Shown: positions 1 to 12,212, counted from the stretch's first letter. The stretch is 64,000 nucleotides of DNA from Pyrus communis (GCF_963583255.1 NC_084804.1:29981461-30045460); one strand, 5' to 3'. Numbers and translations: made by a program. The notes: generated by a model not told the origin, from the letters alone.

Positions 1-296
1 TTCAAGCTTGTAGGAAGCTTGGTGAGGTCCTTAGGAGGCTCGGGGTGGTTCGTTTGAAGGTTTTGGACGTCGGGATCGTGAGTTACAAGCTTGGCCGGAG
101 TTGGTGGTGCTTTCCCGCCGAGATTCTGTGGGTTTTAGTGCTTGAAAGTGGTATGGATTTGTTCCTCTTGTTGTAAGCTTCATTTTGGTACCAATTTTGT
201 GAAATTTGGTTGAAACGAAGAAGATACAAGGTTTTAAAGTTTTCCCGGTTTTCCGGCGCAGGCGATGGTGCCGGAGTTTGGCCGGAGAAGACGAAG

Positions 297-396
297 GAAT
301 ATTCCGTTAGTTTGGATGGAATATTCCTAACGGCGTTAACGGAATCCGTCAGATTTAACGGAATATTCCTGACGGCGTTAACTGACGCCGTCAGTG
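297..396. repeat. Cluster of GGAATATTCC palindromes and ACGGCGTTAAC units
   Basis: Within 100 bp the palindrome GGAATATTCC (or a one-base variant) occurs three times, interleaved with two TAACGGCGTTAAC / TGACGGCGTTAAC units and a GACGCCGTCAG arm. The array can fold on itself. A diverged version is visible in the inverted family member around 58850-58925, so it belongs to the LTR and not to this locus. Confidence 0.7.
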
Positions 397-1021
397 TGCT
401 AGGCACGTGCCTGCGCGTGTGGCCGTGCCTTGGCCGGCGCGTGGGGGCGCGTGCGGCGTCAGAAATTTTTTCTAAAAATATGGGGATGTTTCTGAGGTTG
501 AGTAGATCGCGTTGGTGTATTCATACACCACATTTGAGCATTGTATGAGAAGTTATTTCGTGATGTTGGTTATGTGCTTTAAAATTAACGTTTTTATAGT
601 TGTTTCGCATATAGGTGATACCTATCCCGAGGACGAGCGCGGTCACTCGAGGCAAGGGGGTTACGACCCTTCTACATACCAGTGAGTGGGCTTTTGGTTT
701 TCCGTATATACCTATATACTTATGCTTTTCCCAGAAAGTGAAATGAAACGTTTATACATTTATATGCCATGCTTATTGTTTGTCATTTATTTACGCATTA
801 TTAGTCGTATATGTATATATATTTGGTGCTGCAGACGCACAGGTAAGTGTCAGGTGAGTTATGATTTATGTTTATGTTCGGTAGTGATTTGAGATGCATA
901 GAGAGCTCATAACCTGCACCCCCCGTGTTAGTGCTCCCGCCCAGAGTTAGGCACAGTCCTTCACGTGATGTTCACCTCCCGTACCACACGTTCATCTTGG
1001 ATCCAAGTTAGGTGCACAGTC

Positions 1022-1235
1022 CTGTGGTACAGACCACTTTAGGTGGTTCCGACTCGTAGGTGACCCGCGATTATTCGCCCAGCCTTCACGTGATCGTAAC
1101 ACTTGAGCGTACTTATTATACACCCAGTCGTGTCGTACAGACCACTCTAGGTGGTTCCGACTCGTGTGCAGGTATAATTAGTGAGATGGAGATTTGAGCT
1201 CTATATTCAGCCGTACAGGTCACGTTAGGTGACTC
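1022..1235. repeat. Three dispersed hairpin motifs in the LTR (ACAGACCAC...GGTGGT)
   Basis: A motif of the form GTACAGACCAC-TNTAGGTGGTTCCGACTCG occurs around 1026 and 1135, and a diverged third form (GTACAGGTCACGTTAGGTGA) around 1205. Each contains an imperfect inverted repeat of the CCAC-TTTA-GGTGG kind. The inverted family member repeats the trio at about 58028-58055, 58108-58140 and 58217-58248. Their role is unknown; they look like internal LTR repeats. Confidence 0.7.
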
Positions 1236-1772
1236 CGGCTGACAGATTACATGACATTGTTTCGGCATTACCTGAGCACTTGCATTTTATTTTGAGGCTT
1301 TTGGCATGGCATATTTCTGAGCATGACTTATATATATGTATATTCTATTTTTCTGGGAAGTACACAGGTTTTACGGCGAGGGGTTAGAATCTTGTTTATG
1401 AAATGGTTTTTGAAAAGCTTTGTTTTTGCCCACTCACACTTTTTGTTTTGCGCCCTTCCAGGTTCTAGTTGGCTAGCACTTTTGGTGGCTCCCCAGAGGA
1501 TTTCCCCGGCTTATCTGACAGATTATCACCAGTGTAGGACCACCTTTGGGTGTGTTTTTGTAGTGTTACTTCTCCCGGATTGCATTAGGTCTTCGTGCTC
1601 TGAACTTTGTTTTTCACACTTACGCTCGCACATGTATGTTCTTACTTTGTGTAAAGCTGGTTTTTATTTATTCGTACTTTTATTATTATTTTATTAGCTT
1701 CCGCACTGTGCATATGGTTACGTCACTTCCACGTGACGGCCAGCATGCCCTGATCTCGATCGGGGTGTGTCA

Positions 1773-1853
1773 ATAGGGCTCGTTTTAGCCATGTCACAAA
1801 AAACAATCTCCAACTGAGGTCCAAACATAATTTATTATTTAAATTTAAGTTTA
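1773..1853. other. Short spacer between LTR end and duplicated segment
   Basis: AT-rich sequence without a gene. Homology to the second copy of the segment starts only at about 1854, so this spacer marks the left breakpoint of what can be aligned. Confidence 0.5.
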
Positions 1854-2262
1854 AGTGGGGAATTTTTCATTTGAGTCTCGTTTAATGGCGGAGGCAGAAG
1901 TGATGCGGGCGGCGTTGTTGGCTTGTGTTGATATGGAATTTGATGTGGTTCAGATTGAATCAGATTCTAAGTGTCTTGTGGATATGATTAATGGCAAGGT
2001 TCAACCAAATGTTGTAACTAAAGCGCTTCTTCTTTATATTCAATATGTGAAGCAGCGACTAGCGTTAGTGGATTTTATTTTTGCTCCTCAGCTCGTATTT
2101 GTAATATGGAGTAGCCTCTTTCGCCTTACAGGAGGGGGCTTTTATGTTTGGGACTATTTTGAGTTAGAGTGGTTGTTTAATACTTTGACTTTTAATATAA
2201 ACCCTTCAATTCGAATATAATGAAATTCTTACCTTCAAAAAAAAAAAAAAAAAATTAAAGGT
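1854..2262 (+). pseudogene. LINE 3' fragment with RNase H-like (RVT_3) domain and poly-A tail, copy 1
   Basis: The plus strand encodes the C-terminal part of a reverse-transcriptase-associated RNase H-like domain of plant LINEs: the stretch MAEAEVMRAALLACVDMEF is followed by QIESDSKCLVDMING, with the catalytic-type E and D positions of the RVT_3 fold. About 110 residues remain. The reading frame passes into a 3' untranslated stretch and ends in an 18-base A run at about 2239. It is the homologue of 60108-60560, where more of the upstream domain survives. It is a dead retrotransposon tail, not a host gene. Confidence 0.75.
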
Positions 2263-3845
2263 AACGGTGAGAAAGGAGATTCTATGTTGCTCTACATATT
2301 TCTAAAAAATGTGAATTTAGCAATTCTCTTGGAGATGCTTTTATGCTTTTATCTCTAAGGTTAGCAAATTGGAACATTGGAAGTTTGAAAAGTAGACATT
2401 TTCTTTAACACAATCAAGATTGGAAGTTTGAAAAGCAGACATTTTCTTTAACAAAATCAAGGTATTTATCCTTCTTTTTTCCTTTCAAAATTTAGGAATA
2501 ATGCTCGAACCGGCTTCAAGTAATTAAAATTCTTAAAGTCTCACTTTGGCTAAAAGTCTAACAAATTTCAAATTTTAGCATGCCCTTATTGGATAGTTAT
2601 TATCATTGTAATCTATAATTTTTCTTATATAATCCACTTTAGACAAGGTGAAATCAAGAAAAATTAGGCCCCCTCAGATTCTCAAAGATAAGATCAGTAT
2701 CAAAATCATCAATCATATTCATGTGTGAAAGTTTCCAACCATCTTGATCACCAACCTAGATCTCCTTCACTTTTGCAGAACTGGTTATATGGAGCTTTCA
2801 TAGGCAACCTTTTTTTTTTCTTTTTTCTGAGTTGTACCTGCATAGTTTTCATTGGTGAAAAAGATATTTTGCCTTGTGTAAAGAATCCTACTCCAAATTT
2901 TAATGGGTTAGGAAAGAACTCTTGTGCACTTGATTCCATTGCAGCTTTTGGACCACAAAGGTACTGAAATTAGAGTTTTGCATTTTAATCTTGACATTAA
3001 TTTATTACACACTGGGTCAAAATAAGGGAAAATTCTACTATGTTCTAGTGTGTGATATGCACCGAATGAATAAAGAGTTAAATGTTTGGCCAAGAGTCTA
3101 ATAGCCAATGATCCAACGATCAAGGATTCCAATATATAATATACACCATTCCATACTAGAAAAAAATGCCACAACTAATGCTTTTCTCCTCATGGAAGCT
3201 CAATTATAGGTCAAGTAGTACTTCATATTATGATAGCCCACACATGTCCTATGATGTGTGTTCTCTTTTCTAGGACTTTTTTGCAATGTAAATTTGAAAG
3301 TGATGAGAATGCATTTATTGATCTACAATATATCGTTATTGTTATCTATGTGAGTTAAATGTGAGGCATCTCTAATCAAGTGGAGACATATATCATTAAA
3401 ACAAAAACTATTTAAAACTGTTAGATCGATGAATTTTTCATTCTCTGTCCCAATCTATATTAGTGACAGTTCGTTGTATTACGTTACAATTTTTTAGCAA
3501 AAGAAAGAGTATGTCAATACAAACAATATGGAGCAAAATATTTAATTTAGGCCATATTTGCTTATATGTTATTCTCACAAGATTTTAGACTTGATAATTT
3601 ACTTTTCTTTGCAAGGGTAAAAGTAAAACCAACGATTGTAAATCTGAGAGAAAGGCAAAATGATGAATGAAATATTAAAAAGAATAACGAAAGGTAAAGG
3701 GGTAATAAAACCAACTAAGTTAAAGTTAATAAAACCTTAAGATTGAATTACGGTTTAAGTCACCAAGTGGGTGCATGAAAAGCTCTAAAAAATTATAAAT
3801 AAAAAATGAAAAAAATATAAAGTCACCAAGTGGGTGAGGGGAACA
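2263..3845. other. AT-rich flank, no gene seen
   Basis: Downstream flank of the BOP1 copy. About 420 bp (roughly 2733-3150) are absent from the second copy, which reads straight through with a different short sequence. The 2725-2967 open frame lies inside this copy-specific stretch and shows no family I recognise. No RNA gene or promoter was recognised. Confidence 0.5.
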
Positions 3846-4048
3846 GACAAAGATTGTCTGTCCTTCCACTTTCGGTGCCCTTCCATGCCCTCTTATTTGT
3901 GTAGTCACGGTTAAGGCACATCAATATTTTATATTACTATTCATTTTTGTCTTATTATCTCTATAAAAAAAATATATAAAATGGTGACGTGGCTTAACAA
4001 TGACCACACAAAACAGGAGAGCATAGGAGGGCAGACAATCCTTGTCCG
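3846..4048. mobile_element. Mutator-like MITE (~203 bp) with empty site in copy 2
   Basis: Left end GACAAAGATTGTCTGTCC and right end GGCAGACAATCCTTGTCCG form terminal inverted repeats (GACAA[AG]GATTGTCTG). The flanks AGGGGAACA (3837-3845) and AAGGGAACA (4049-4057) are a 9-bp target duplication with one mismatch. The second copy of the segment has a single CAGGGAACA at about 61769, the uninterrupted site. TIR plus 9-bp TSD fits a non-autonomous MULE. No coding capacity. Confidence 0.85.
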
Positions 4049-4057
4049 AAGGGAACA

Positions 4058-4579
4058 ATTTTAGCACTGCAACTTCTGAAAGACATTTACACGATGAACT
4101 GAAGGAATCAGAAATAATGAAGTTATCGTTACAATATTAATTAATTTAATTAATTATACGAGATATACCTGCTAAACCTGCAGAATTATCAAAATTAATG
4201 ATAATCGGACAGTAAGCTTGAGCTTAGATGCTGCTTACATTACAATTAGCTTTTACGTGCATGTGTTTGTCATATTCATTCAGCATTTTGGAAACAAAAC
4301 AATGATTAATCACATAATATTTGAGATGAAAAGGATGCACCACTTTCATTAATTTACTCTGATTTAATTAGCAAGAGATGTTTAAAAAAAATATAAATTA
4401 CGTATATTCAATTTTCTTTTTCTTTTTTATACAATGATATTTTACTCTAAGGAGATGGAAGATTGAGTTAGGCCACACAATAAATCATCTATGAAATAAA
4501 TATCAAACTCAATATACGTCATCGTTATTTATGTGAGTCAAATCTGAGACGTCTCACTTACTTAAATGTTCTGGAATCG
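4058..4579. other. Non-coding flank, shared with copy 2
   Basis: AT-rich sequence that aligns with 61780-62280. No gene or RNA seen. Confidence 0.5.
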
Positions 4580-5910
4580 GAATAGAAATGACACTTATTC
4601 CATAAAGCTGTTTACTAATTCAGCAGAATCGGACTATAAACCAGTATGATTACTAAAATGCCCTTGTCCCAAATCAAGTATTTTATATACTTTTTTTTAT
4701 AATAAAATTTGATATAATATATAATAGTAAGAAAAAAAATTAAATTGCTTTTTTATTTCATAGACACACTAAAATGCTTTTATTTATTTATTTTTTATTT
4801 TTATAAATTTAAGTATTTACTTTAATATTTAAATTTTCTAGCTCAAGTTGTAGTTTCTTCTCTTCGGCATATGCATGAAGTTGTGCATAATGTGAATGAG
4901 CATAGAGTTGTGCATAATGTAAATGAGCATGAAAATAAAAAAAAAGTAAGGAGTTATTCTTTTTTTTTTTTTTTTGCAACGGATCATATCATAAACAAGG
5001 CCAGAACGGAAAGCCGGCAACCAGCAAGCAAAGGTACACAACCATGAGGACAGAGAACAAATGACACCACCAGAACAAGCAAGAGTGTCACCCTATCCTC
5101 ACACAAAATAAACTAAGTCGGGGGGCAAGGTAAACCATCTTTGTTTAAAATTCTTACAAATGAAGATGGAGGAGGCCTAATTACCCAGACAAAGTCACGC
5201 ATCTCTGGAACCTGGTGCGATGCAACAAAATCTGCCACTTTGTTTCCCGATCTTGGAATCCAAGACCATTTGCATGTATGCAGTGAGGCACCAAAGTCAA
5301 CCACACGGGCCAGCATGGGGAAAGCCTCCCAAGTCGCTTTGTTAATAGATTCCTTCAATCAAGTGATGATAGGAAAAGAATCGGATTCCACAACAAGCTG
5401 GTTCAAATTCTCCTACCGAGCTAGAAGACAACCCTCAAGCACAGCGAGAGCCTCAACAGCCGTCACACTTGACGCAGATACCTCTCTCCTCCTGACTGCA
5501 AGACATCGTCCAGAGGAGTCCCGAATCACCACTCCAACCCTCGACTCCCCCTGCCTCCAACACGCATCAACATTAATTTTTGCCATGTGGGAAGGTGGGG
5601 CAGATGTGCATAATTAAATAAGGGTTAATGGGTTTATAGAGGATAATCTTAGAAGTAAAAAAAGTAAGTGAGGGTATAATAGGAAGAGCAAATGCATTCC
5701 CGATTCCCTCATTCTCCCGGAATTCAATTACCACATCTATAGAGGGAGTCCAATTCCTCCAATCCTAGGAATTGAATTCCATTTTGTGTGTGGGTCCCAC
5801 ACACTTTTGATTCCTTCAAATTTTAGTAAACACATGTATAATCTGTAATCGGAATCAAATTCCTTATTTTTATTCTGATTATGAGTTAGTAAACATGACT
5901 TATGTGTCGA
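4580..5910. mobile_element. Putative non-autonomous DNA transposon carrying a LINE fragment
   Basis: This block is absent from the second copy of the segment. Its left part has GGAATCGGAATAGAAATG and GTTTACTAATTCAG; its right part read in reverse has GTTTACTAACTCATAATCAG and GGAATTTGATTCCGATTAC, so the ends are roughly inverted. The right part also contains several GGAATT/AATTCC palindromes (5720-5775). I could not fix exact termini or a target duplication, so the class is uncertain. Confidence 0.4.
4960..5600 (-). pseudogene. LINE-type RNase H-like (RVT_3) fragment with poly-A tail
   Basis: Read on the minus strand from about 5590, the translation begins KINVDACW, continues with GVVIRDSSGRCLAV, EALAVLEGCLLA and VVESDSFPIIT, and ends with WIPRSGNKVADFVAS: the order of blocks in plant RVT_3 RNase H-like domains. 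Internal stops interrupt it near 5425 and 5372. A T-run at 4960-4975 is the poly-A tail in this orientation. It is a 5'-truncated, decayed insertion inside the larger block. The long plus-strand ORF at 5141-5617 is its shadow. Confidence 0.7.
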
Positions 5911-6725
5911 ATATCCATCCTTTGTGTTGGTGTAAAAATAAAATAAAATTGAACTACTTTAGATTAGAACATACATGGGAAAAGAAATAAAAAGAAGAAG
6001 AAAAATGCAAAGGAAGATGCCGATTGGAAAATGGACTCCAATGCCTCCAACTTTATATTTTTTATTGGAGTATTTGAAAACAAAGTTTCTCGTTTTCTTA
6101 AAGAAACAAACAAAAGAAGATAATTACCTTTTATTCTTTGCTTAAAGTCGAATCACCCAATTTGTCCTTTTAATCGACATGAGTTCCACAGGCACTCATG
6201 CAACCCCCCCTTGGGTTTGTTTATTTTAGGGTCCTTTTCAACAATATTGAAAAACGTTTGTGACAATATTTGACAATAAAAAAATTTAGAAGTAATTTAG
6301 TATAAAAAACATATCAAATTCTATTTCACGAAGAGTTTTTTCTTTTATTTACACCACAGTTCTGTCGACAACTACAAAGACCTGTTGAGATTTGTCTGAA
6401 CCGAACCACAATTACCCTTTACTGCTAGGAAAAGAAATCACAAGCTCTGAAACAACAACATCCAATCCCGCATATTCGGCTCAAAATATACGAAAGGAAT
6501 ATGAACTCAATGTAAAGAGGAACACACGACGGAATTTCAATTAAATATAAAGGCGAACAACGAAGAATTAGTTGTATACCGTCAAAATTATGATCGAACC
6601 ATTTCGGTCAACACATGGTACTTACAACAATTAAGCAATATATTTGTAGACCGTAGAAGATTCAGATCCGAGCAGTCGGATCCATAAACGGGCACCAACT
6701 AAAGGCCGTTACCTTTCTTTTCCTC
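5911..6725. other. 3' flank / probable 3' UTR region of BOP1 copy 1
   Basis: No ORF of note. From about 6050 it aligns with 62400-63110 in copy 2. The stretch directly downstream of the BOP1 stop (minus strand, leftward from 6725) is where a 3' UTR and polyadenylation site should be; I do not see a decisive signal. Confidence 0.45.
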
Positions 6726-6811
6726 TCAATTGCAATAAAGTCTAATCACCAAGTCTGCGCCGCTAGTGAATAACCATGGCTGCCTTGGATGGAACTTACA
6801 GTCCAATACAC
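6726..6811 (-). pseudogene. BOP1: BOP1 copy 1, last exon
   Basis: After acceptor TATGCAG at 6812 the exon reads [12 protein letters not shown] then [15 protein letters not shown] and a TGA at 6726-6728. This is the C-terminal blade of the BOP1 propeller. It is 86 nt in both copies and in frame in both. Confidence 0.9.
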
Positions 6812-7133
6812 CTGCATACCAGTCAGGGAAAACAAGGATTTAGCTTTATATAGAAGTTTGGATGACACTACGATACTGAGTTGACTATGCATTTGGCCTG
6901 CAACTATGCATGTTTTTCTCCTAACCCCTTAGCATTTTATCTTATCTGCATTCTTGAGAAGAACCTTGAACACTTAATACATTCTAAAAACATTCAAAGC
7001 CCATGGAAATATGTTTACGAAGGTAATCTGATGCTCAGCTTCAATAATCTTTCCGCACATGCACTAGCAGCATTCTATTATCTTTGTTAAACCACCCAAC
7101 AGGACATAAAATAAAGAAAGCTATAGGTCGCAC

Positions 7134-7311
7134 CTCTCCCATTTGAGCTTGTTTGACCTCGGGTGTTTCCAATGGAACAATAAGAGGGTTCTGGTTAAGA
7201 TCTGAATAAACCATTCCATGAAAAACATATGCAGTGCAGTCATGAGAGCATGTTGCAAACAGCGGGTACCAACGATGGAAAGATACATTGTTGATGTCCT
7301 TCTGATGCAAC
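7134..7311 (-). pseudogene. BOP1: BOP1 copy 1, penultimate exon with 1-nt deletion
   Basis: Acceptor TTATCAG ends at 7312; donor GTGCGACC starts at 7133. The exon reads [27 protein letters not shown] and LIVPLE, then loses frame: where copy 2 reads [13 protein letters not shown], this copy reads ETPEVKQAQMGE. It is 178 nt against 179 nt in copy 2. The lost base lies at about 7155-7170. The protein would end differently if transcribed. Confidence 0.88.
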
Positions 7312-7418
7312 CTGATAAGTTTCGAAATGTCAGAAAAATATACGCATCCCCTGTAACCAGGAAAATGCTGTATAAAGTTAGTTTGGTGTTTGTCAAATAG
7401 TTAATGACTGGTCATATA

Positions 7419-7679
7419 TGTTAACCATATCATACATAGAATCCAGAAAGACAGAAGAGTTAAGGAAGAAGAGAAAGAATCAGAGAAGCTTTAGAGAGAG
7501 AGAGAAAGAAATCTTCTTTTCTTTATTATTTTTGCATTGTTACAATCTTCTTACACAAGCTATGTTATATACTGCCTTGACCTTATCATATCTGAACTGT
7601 CCTAACCATAGTCTTCAAGCTAGCCACTGTATTACTGACAGATGGTACAATCTAACTAATTAAGTTATATACTCTTACA
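7419..7679 (-). repeat. Copia-1 3' LTR
   Basis: 261 bp, TGTAAGAG...GGTTAACA on the minus strand. The polypurine tract GAGGGGGGA lies just inside (7680-7690). The polyprotein stop codon (TAA, 7665-7667) lies within the LTR. Confidence 0.93.
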
Positions 7680-10600
7680 TCCCCCCTCAAGCTCAGGTTG
7701 GGAGGACCCAAGCTGGAGGTTGGAACAATGAGTAGCAAACAATGGGGAACTGAGGCCTTTAGTGAGAATATCAGCAAACTGTTTTGAGGAGGAGACAAAC
7801 TGCACGAGAAGCTGCTTGTGAGCCACACGTTCTCGAACAAAATGAACATCTACTTCAATGTGTTTTGTCCGCTGATGTTGGACAGGATTAAAAGAGAGAG
7901 CAATAGCAGACATATTATCACAGAATAAAACAGGAGTAGACTCGAGTGGGATCTTCAAAAAGGTAAGAAGTTGCTGCACCCAATCTAACTCAGCAGCAGT
8001 AGTGGATAAAGCCCTGTACTCCGCCTCAGTGGACGATCGAGACACAGTCTGTTGCTTCTTAGAGGACCAAGCAATGGGATTATTGCCAAGGAATACCACC
8101 AAGCCAGTAATGGACCGTCGATCATTAGGATCCCCTGCCCAGTCAGCGTCACTAAAAGCCTTGAGGATCAACTCTCCACTGGTGTAACTAATGCCATGAC
8201 TGAGAGAACCTTTAAGATATCTTAAGATTCGTTTGACAGCAGTGAAGTGAGATAGCATGGGAACCTGCATAAACTGACTAACTTGATGAACCGAAAAGGC
8301 TATGTCAGGCCTGGTAAATACAAGATACTGCAAAGCCCCAACGACACTTCTGTATAGAGCTGGATTATTAAACGGTTGGCCATCATCCTTAATAAGCCTA
8401 TGGTAAGGCAAACAAGGAGTGGCAGTAGGTTTGGAGTCCAGCATATCAGATTTCTTCAACAAATCTTGAATGTACTTTTCCTGAGATAGAAACAAACCAG
8501 AGGCAGTTCTAGTGATCTGAATACCCAAGAAAAAATGTAAAGGACCAAGATCCTTAAGCTCAAATTCTTTGGTTAACTGTGCAATGACTTGTTGAATTGT
8601 TGCAGCTGCACTTCCAGTGATGATTATATCATCAACATACAACAGAAGAATCACAATGTCAGCACCAACATACTTAACAAACAGTGAAGAATCAGAATAT
8701 GTGTTGCTGAAACCCAACTGTGGTAAAAACTGAGTAAAGCGATCATTCCAAGCCCTCGGAGCCTGTTTTAAGCCATAAAGAGACTTATGTAACTTTCATA
8801 CTAAGTAGGAATATCTAGAATCTTCAAACCCGGGAGGTTGAGACATGTATACCTCCTCATTTAAAATGCCATGAAGGAAGGCATTTTTAACATCAAGTTG
8901 TCTTAAGGGCCAAGTAAACTGAGCAGCAAGAGCAAGAACTAATCGAACTGTGGTAGGCTTGACCACAGGACTAAACGTTTCCCCATAATCCAAACCTTGT
9001 TCCTGGCTAAACCCCTTTGCTACCAACCAAGCCTTATGTCTGGCAATGCTTCCATCAGCATTCCTTTTTACTTTAAACACCCATTTACAGCCAACTAAAT
9101 TCTTATTAGGTGGCAGATGAACCAAACTCCATGTATTCTGTGAATGCAAAGCTGCAATCTCCTCTTGCATTGCACAATACCAGACTGGAACTTTCAAAGC
9201 TGACTTATAAGAGGCTGGTTCAATTGTAGTTAAATCAACCTCAGCTGCACTATTAACAGAAGCCAAGAAAACTTTCTTCTTGATAATCCCACTTTTAGAA
9301 CGTGTCTGCATAGGGTGCAGATTCATTGATGGAATGTCATGAACCACATGCAAAGTGTCTGAGCTATACTCAGGTACCACAGAAGAATCTTGCACAACAA
9401 TGGATTGAGGAGCAGGGGAGGGTTGAGAGGAAGATTGGATATTAGGCTGAGAATGGTGCAGATTGGAGGAGTGGGGTGAAGAACAGGATGTGAAAGGGGT
9501 AACCAGGATATTAGCAAGATTAGGAAGCACAGAGGAACAGGGAACAGTAGAGGGAGATGATTGTAACACAGAAAGCTTGGGTTTGACAACCATTGTGGCA
9601 TATGGAAAGTCTATCTCATTAAAAATAACATGTCTTGATATATAGGTCTTCTCATGACAGGGATCATAACAAGTGTACCCCTTGTAATTCAAAGCATATC
9701 CCAAAAATATACACTTAGTAGATCTAGGTTGAAACTTGTTGCTATTATAAGGTTTTAACAATGGAAAACAAGCACACCCGAAGACTCGAAGATGATGAAT
9801 ATCTGGAATAACAGAATATAATTGTTCAAAGGGAGAATTATTATGAATAACAGGCGATGGCATTCTGTTTATTAAGTAAACTGCTGTTTGACAGGCAAAT
9901 GTCCAAAATTTAGAAGGCAAATGTGCAGTTTGTAACATAGTAAAGGCAGTTTGAACAATATGTTTATGCTTTCTCTCAGCCAACCCGTTTTGTTCAGGGG
10001 TATAAGGACAAGATTTGTGATGAAGAATGCCTTGTTGAGCAAGAAAAGATTGAATAGATTTACTAATGTATTCTCCCCCCCCCATCACTCTGCAAGATCT
10101 TAGTTCGAGCTGAAAATTGGGTAAAAACATATTGATAGAAGGAAACAAACACAGAGACAAAATCTGATTTATTTCGCAAAGGAAACAGCCAGCAAAATCG
10201 TGTACATTCATCAACAAATATGACATAGTATTTGAATCCATCCACAGATACACAAGGTGCAGGACCCCATAGGTCACTATGTACAACTTGAAAAGGAATT
10301 ACAGATTTGGAAGTAGGCGAACAGAAAGGAAGTTTACTAAATTTGCCTTCTAGACAACTTTGACAAACTATAGAAGACACATCCTTGTTAATAGCAACAT
10401 TAGATTTCCTAAGTATAAGAGAGACAATAGGATTGGAGGGATGACCTAGTTTGGAGTGCCACAAGTTTGAGGTGACAGTATGTCCAAGACAAGCAACAAC
10501 TTGATTGGCTTGTTGTTGAGGAATATGAGGAATGACAGGAAATGAAGAAATGGGATACAATCCATTGTTGCAGAGGCCCTTAAACAAGATTCTCCCTGTG

Positions 10601-12212
10601 GCTTTGTCCTGAATCCAAAAACAAGCAGCATAAAAAATTAGCCAACTGTTGTTGTCAAGGCAAATACGATGAACTGACAACAGATTATGGGATAGCTTTG
10701 GAACATAAAGAACAGAATTCAATTTTATAGACTGTGGAGAAGTCCTTAAAAGGGAATCGCCAATATGAGAGACTTGCAAACCTTCACCAGCAGCTGTTTG
10801 AACTGTGTCAGTTTGAGAATATGGTGAAGCAACGGACAAATTACTCAATTCATTCGTCATGTGAGTGGTTGCCCCGGAATCAGTGAGCCAGACTTGAGAA
10901 GAAACTGGATTAGGCATGGCAGAAGACATAGGAGGCATAGCATAGGAAGAAGATGCATTCATGGAAGGAACCATATTCACAGAGGACATATTAGACACAG
11001 GAGGCATAGCACTCATATACTGAGATTGCATTGAACCAGGAAACACAGTATGCATAGCAGTCATTTGTGATGGATAATTCCTTTCTTTGTTTCTGTAAAA
11101 ACATGTCTTAGCCGTGTGATTACTTCTATCACAGATTTGACAATTCTCAGAAGATTCAGCACATCTATACACACATGTAGCAGCAGAATGTCCATGTTGA
11201 GAACATATTTGACATATGACATTGGAAAGAGAATTACCATTGTGAGCCTGAGAAGGACTACCAAGTATACCAGGAGCAAAATCTCGAACGGTAGGTTTAG
11301 AATGATAAAACTTTTGTCCCTGATTCGAACCAAATCTCTGACCTTGATTATACGTAGCTTTGCCTTTACCCTTAAATTTGGACTTGTGACCCCTATTATA
11401 AAATGAAGATTGACCAGAGTTCCCATGAAACCCATTAGAATTGTGAAATCCATTTGAGAACGAACCTTGATCTGAAGATGATGAAGCCCCAGAAGTAAAA
11501 CCTTGCTCCTTTACCAGCATTGCAGTAAGAAAGGAAACACATGAATTGTTTTCAATAGTGGCTTCTTCAGCAAGTAACTGGGCACGAAATTCCTTCAACG
11601 ATATCACATTCTCTCGGCCACGAATAACACATCTGAACGTATTGTATTCTGCAGGTAGACCATTAAGGCCAAGATCACAATATCCTCATCAACAAATGTA
11701 ACACTAGCAGCTGCTAGATAGTCTCTTGTTTCTTTGATGCGTTGAAGATATTGGGAGACAGAATCAGCCCCTTTCTTGATTGTTTGAAGATCAGACTTTA
11801 GCTGGAAAATAGAAGTCTTGCTTACCGTAGAAAACTGTTCTTGAAGACGAACCCATAAATCTCTAGCACTACTACTCCCAATTGCACAAGAAATAGCCAT
11901 TGGAGACAAGGTAGCAGTAATAAGTTGCATTAGAGCCCTATCATGCATCTTCCAAACCTTATACGAATCCGATTCAACTCTCATACCAGACCCAGACGAA
12001 GTAACTTCCAGATCAGTAGAAAACTGAGACGGACACAGATTTGTTCCATCAACAAAATCCATAATTCCATAGCCTTCAAGCATCAACTTCATTTGAAAAT
12101 GTCATTGAAGGTAGTTAGAATCATCCAATTTAACCGAAACCGAAGTTGACACAGACGAAATCAACCCAGTAATGGGGGACTGCAAGATTTGCAGTTGATT
12201 TGCAGTAACCAT
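7665..12212 (-). pseudogene. Copia-1 gag-pol polyprotein, four lesions
   Basis: Gag starts at ATG 12212 (MVTANQLQI). A TGA (12102-12104) interrupts after KLDDSNYLQ where the family has Trp; a one-base deletion near 11661-11668 shifts frame late in gag; a run of nine C (10075-10083) shifts frame inside the integrase core after ILQSDGGG; and a TGA (8796-8798) stops RT before KLHKSLYGLKQAP. Visible domains: two zinc knuckles CQICSQHGHSAATC and CQICDRSNHTAKTC, protease DSGATTHM, integrase HHCC and D...D...E ([25 protein letters not shown]), RT with YVDDII, RNase H with FSDADWAGD and STEAEYRAL. The element is dead as a polyprotein source but looks young. Confidence 0.92.

Larger units (their letters stand above)
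1..1772 (+). mobile_element. Partial long LTR (family E), 3' part, cut by window start
   Basis: Non-coding LTR-like sequence that ends in GGGTGTGTCA at 1772. The same family is present in reverse orientation at 55891-59652; for example the GTTACGTCACTTCCACGTGA stretch near 1708 matches the reverse complement near 55935. The second copy begins TGTGACAGCCCG on the minus strand, so the family has TG...CA-type ends. The 5' end of this copy lies left of the window. It holds GGAATATTCC palindromes (297-396) and three hairpin motifs (1020-1235), listed separately. The open frames inside it (210-548, 1323-1697) look like chance ORFs. LTR or solo LTR cannot be decided here. Confidence 0.75.
1854..7418. 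repeat. Segmental duplication, copy 1 (BOP1 3' end and downstream flank)
   Basis: This block aligns in the same orientation with 60178-63810: the LINE tail, the flank with GATAATCGGACAGTAAGCTTG (4201 versus 61921), the last two BOP1 exons and the start of the next intron. The alignment breaks at Copia-1 and resumes at 12693 against 63811. Copy 1 has extra DNA at about 2733-3150, a MITE at 3846-4048 and a transposon-like block at about 4580-5910. Small substitutions and indels occur throughout, so the duplication is not recent. Confidence 0.9.

Noticed and set aside
5141..5617. 158-aa plus-strand ORF
   Set aside because: Shadow of the minus-strand RNase H-like LINE fragment, whose translation matches a known family.
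7418..7663. ORF shared by both Copia-1 LTRs (also 12426-12764)
   Set aside because: Read antisense to the element within the LTR; lacks any protein signature.
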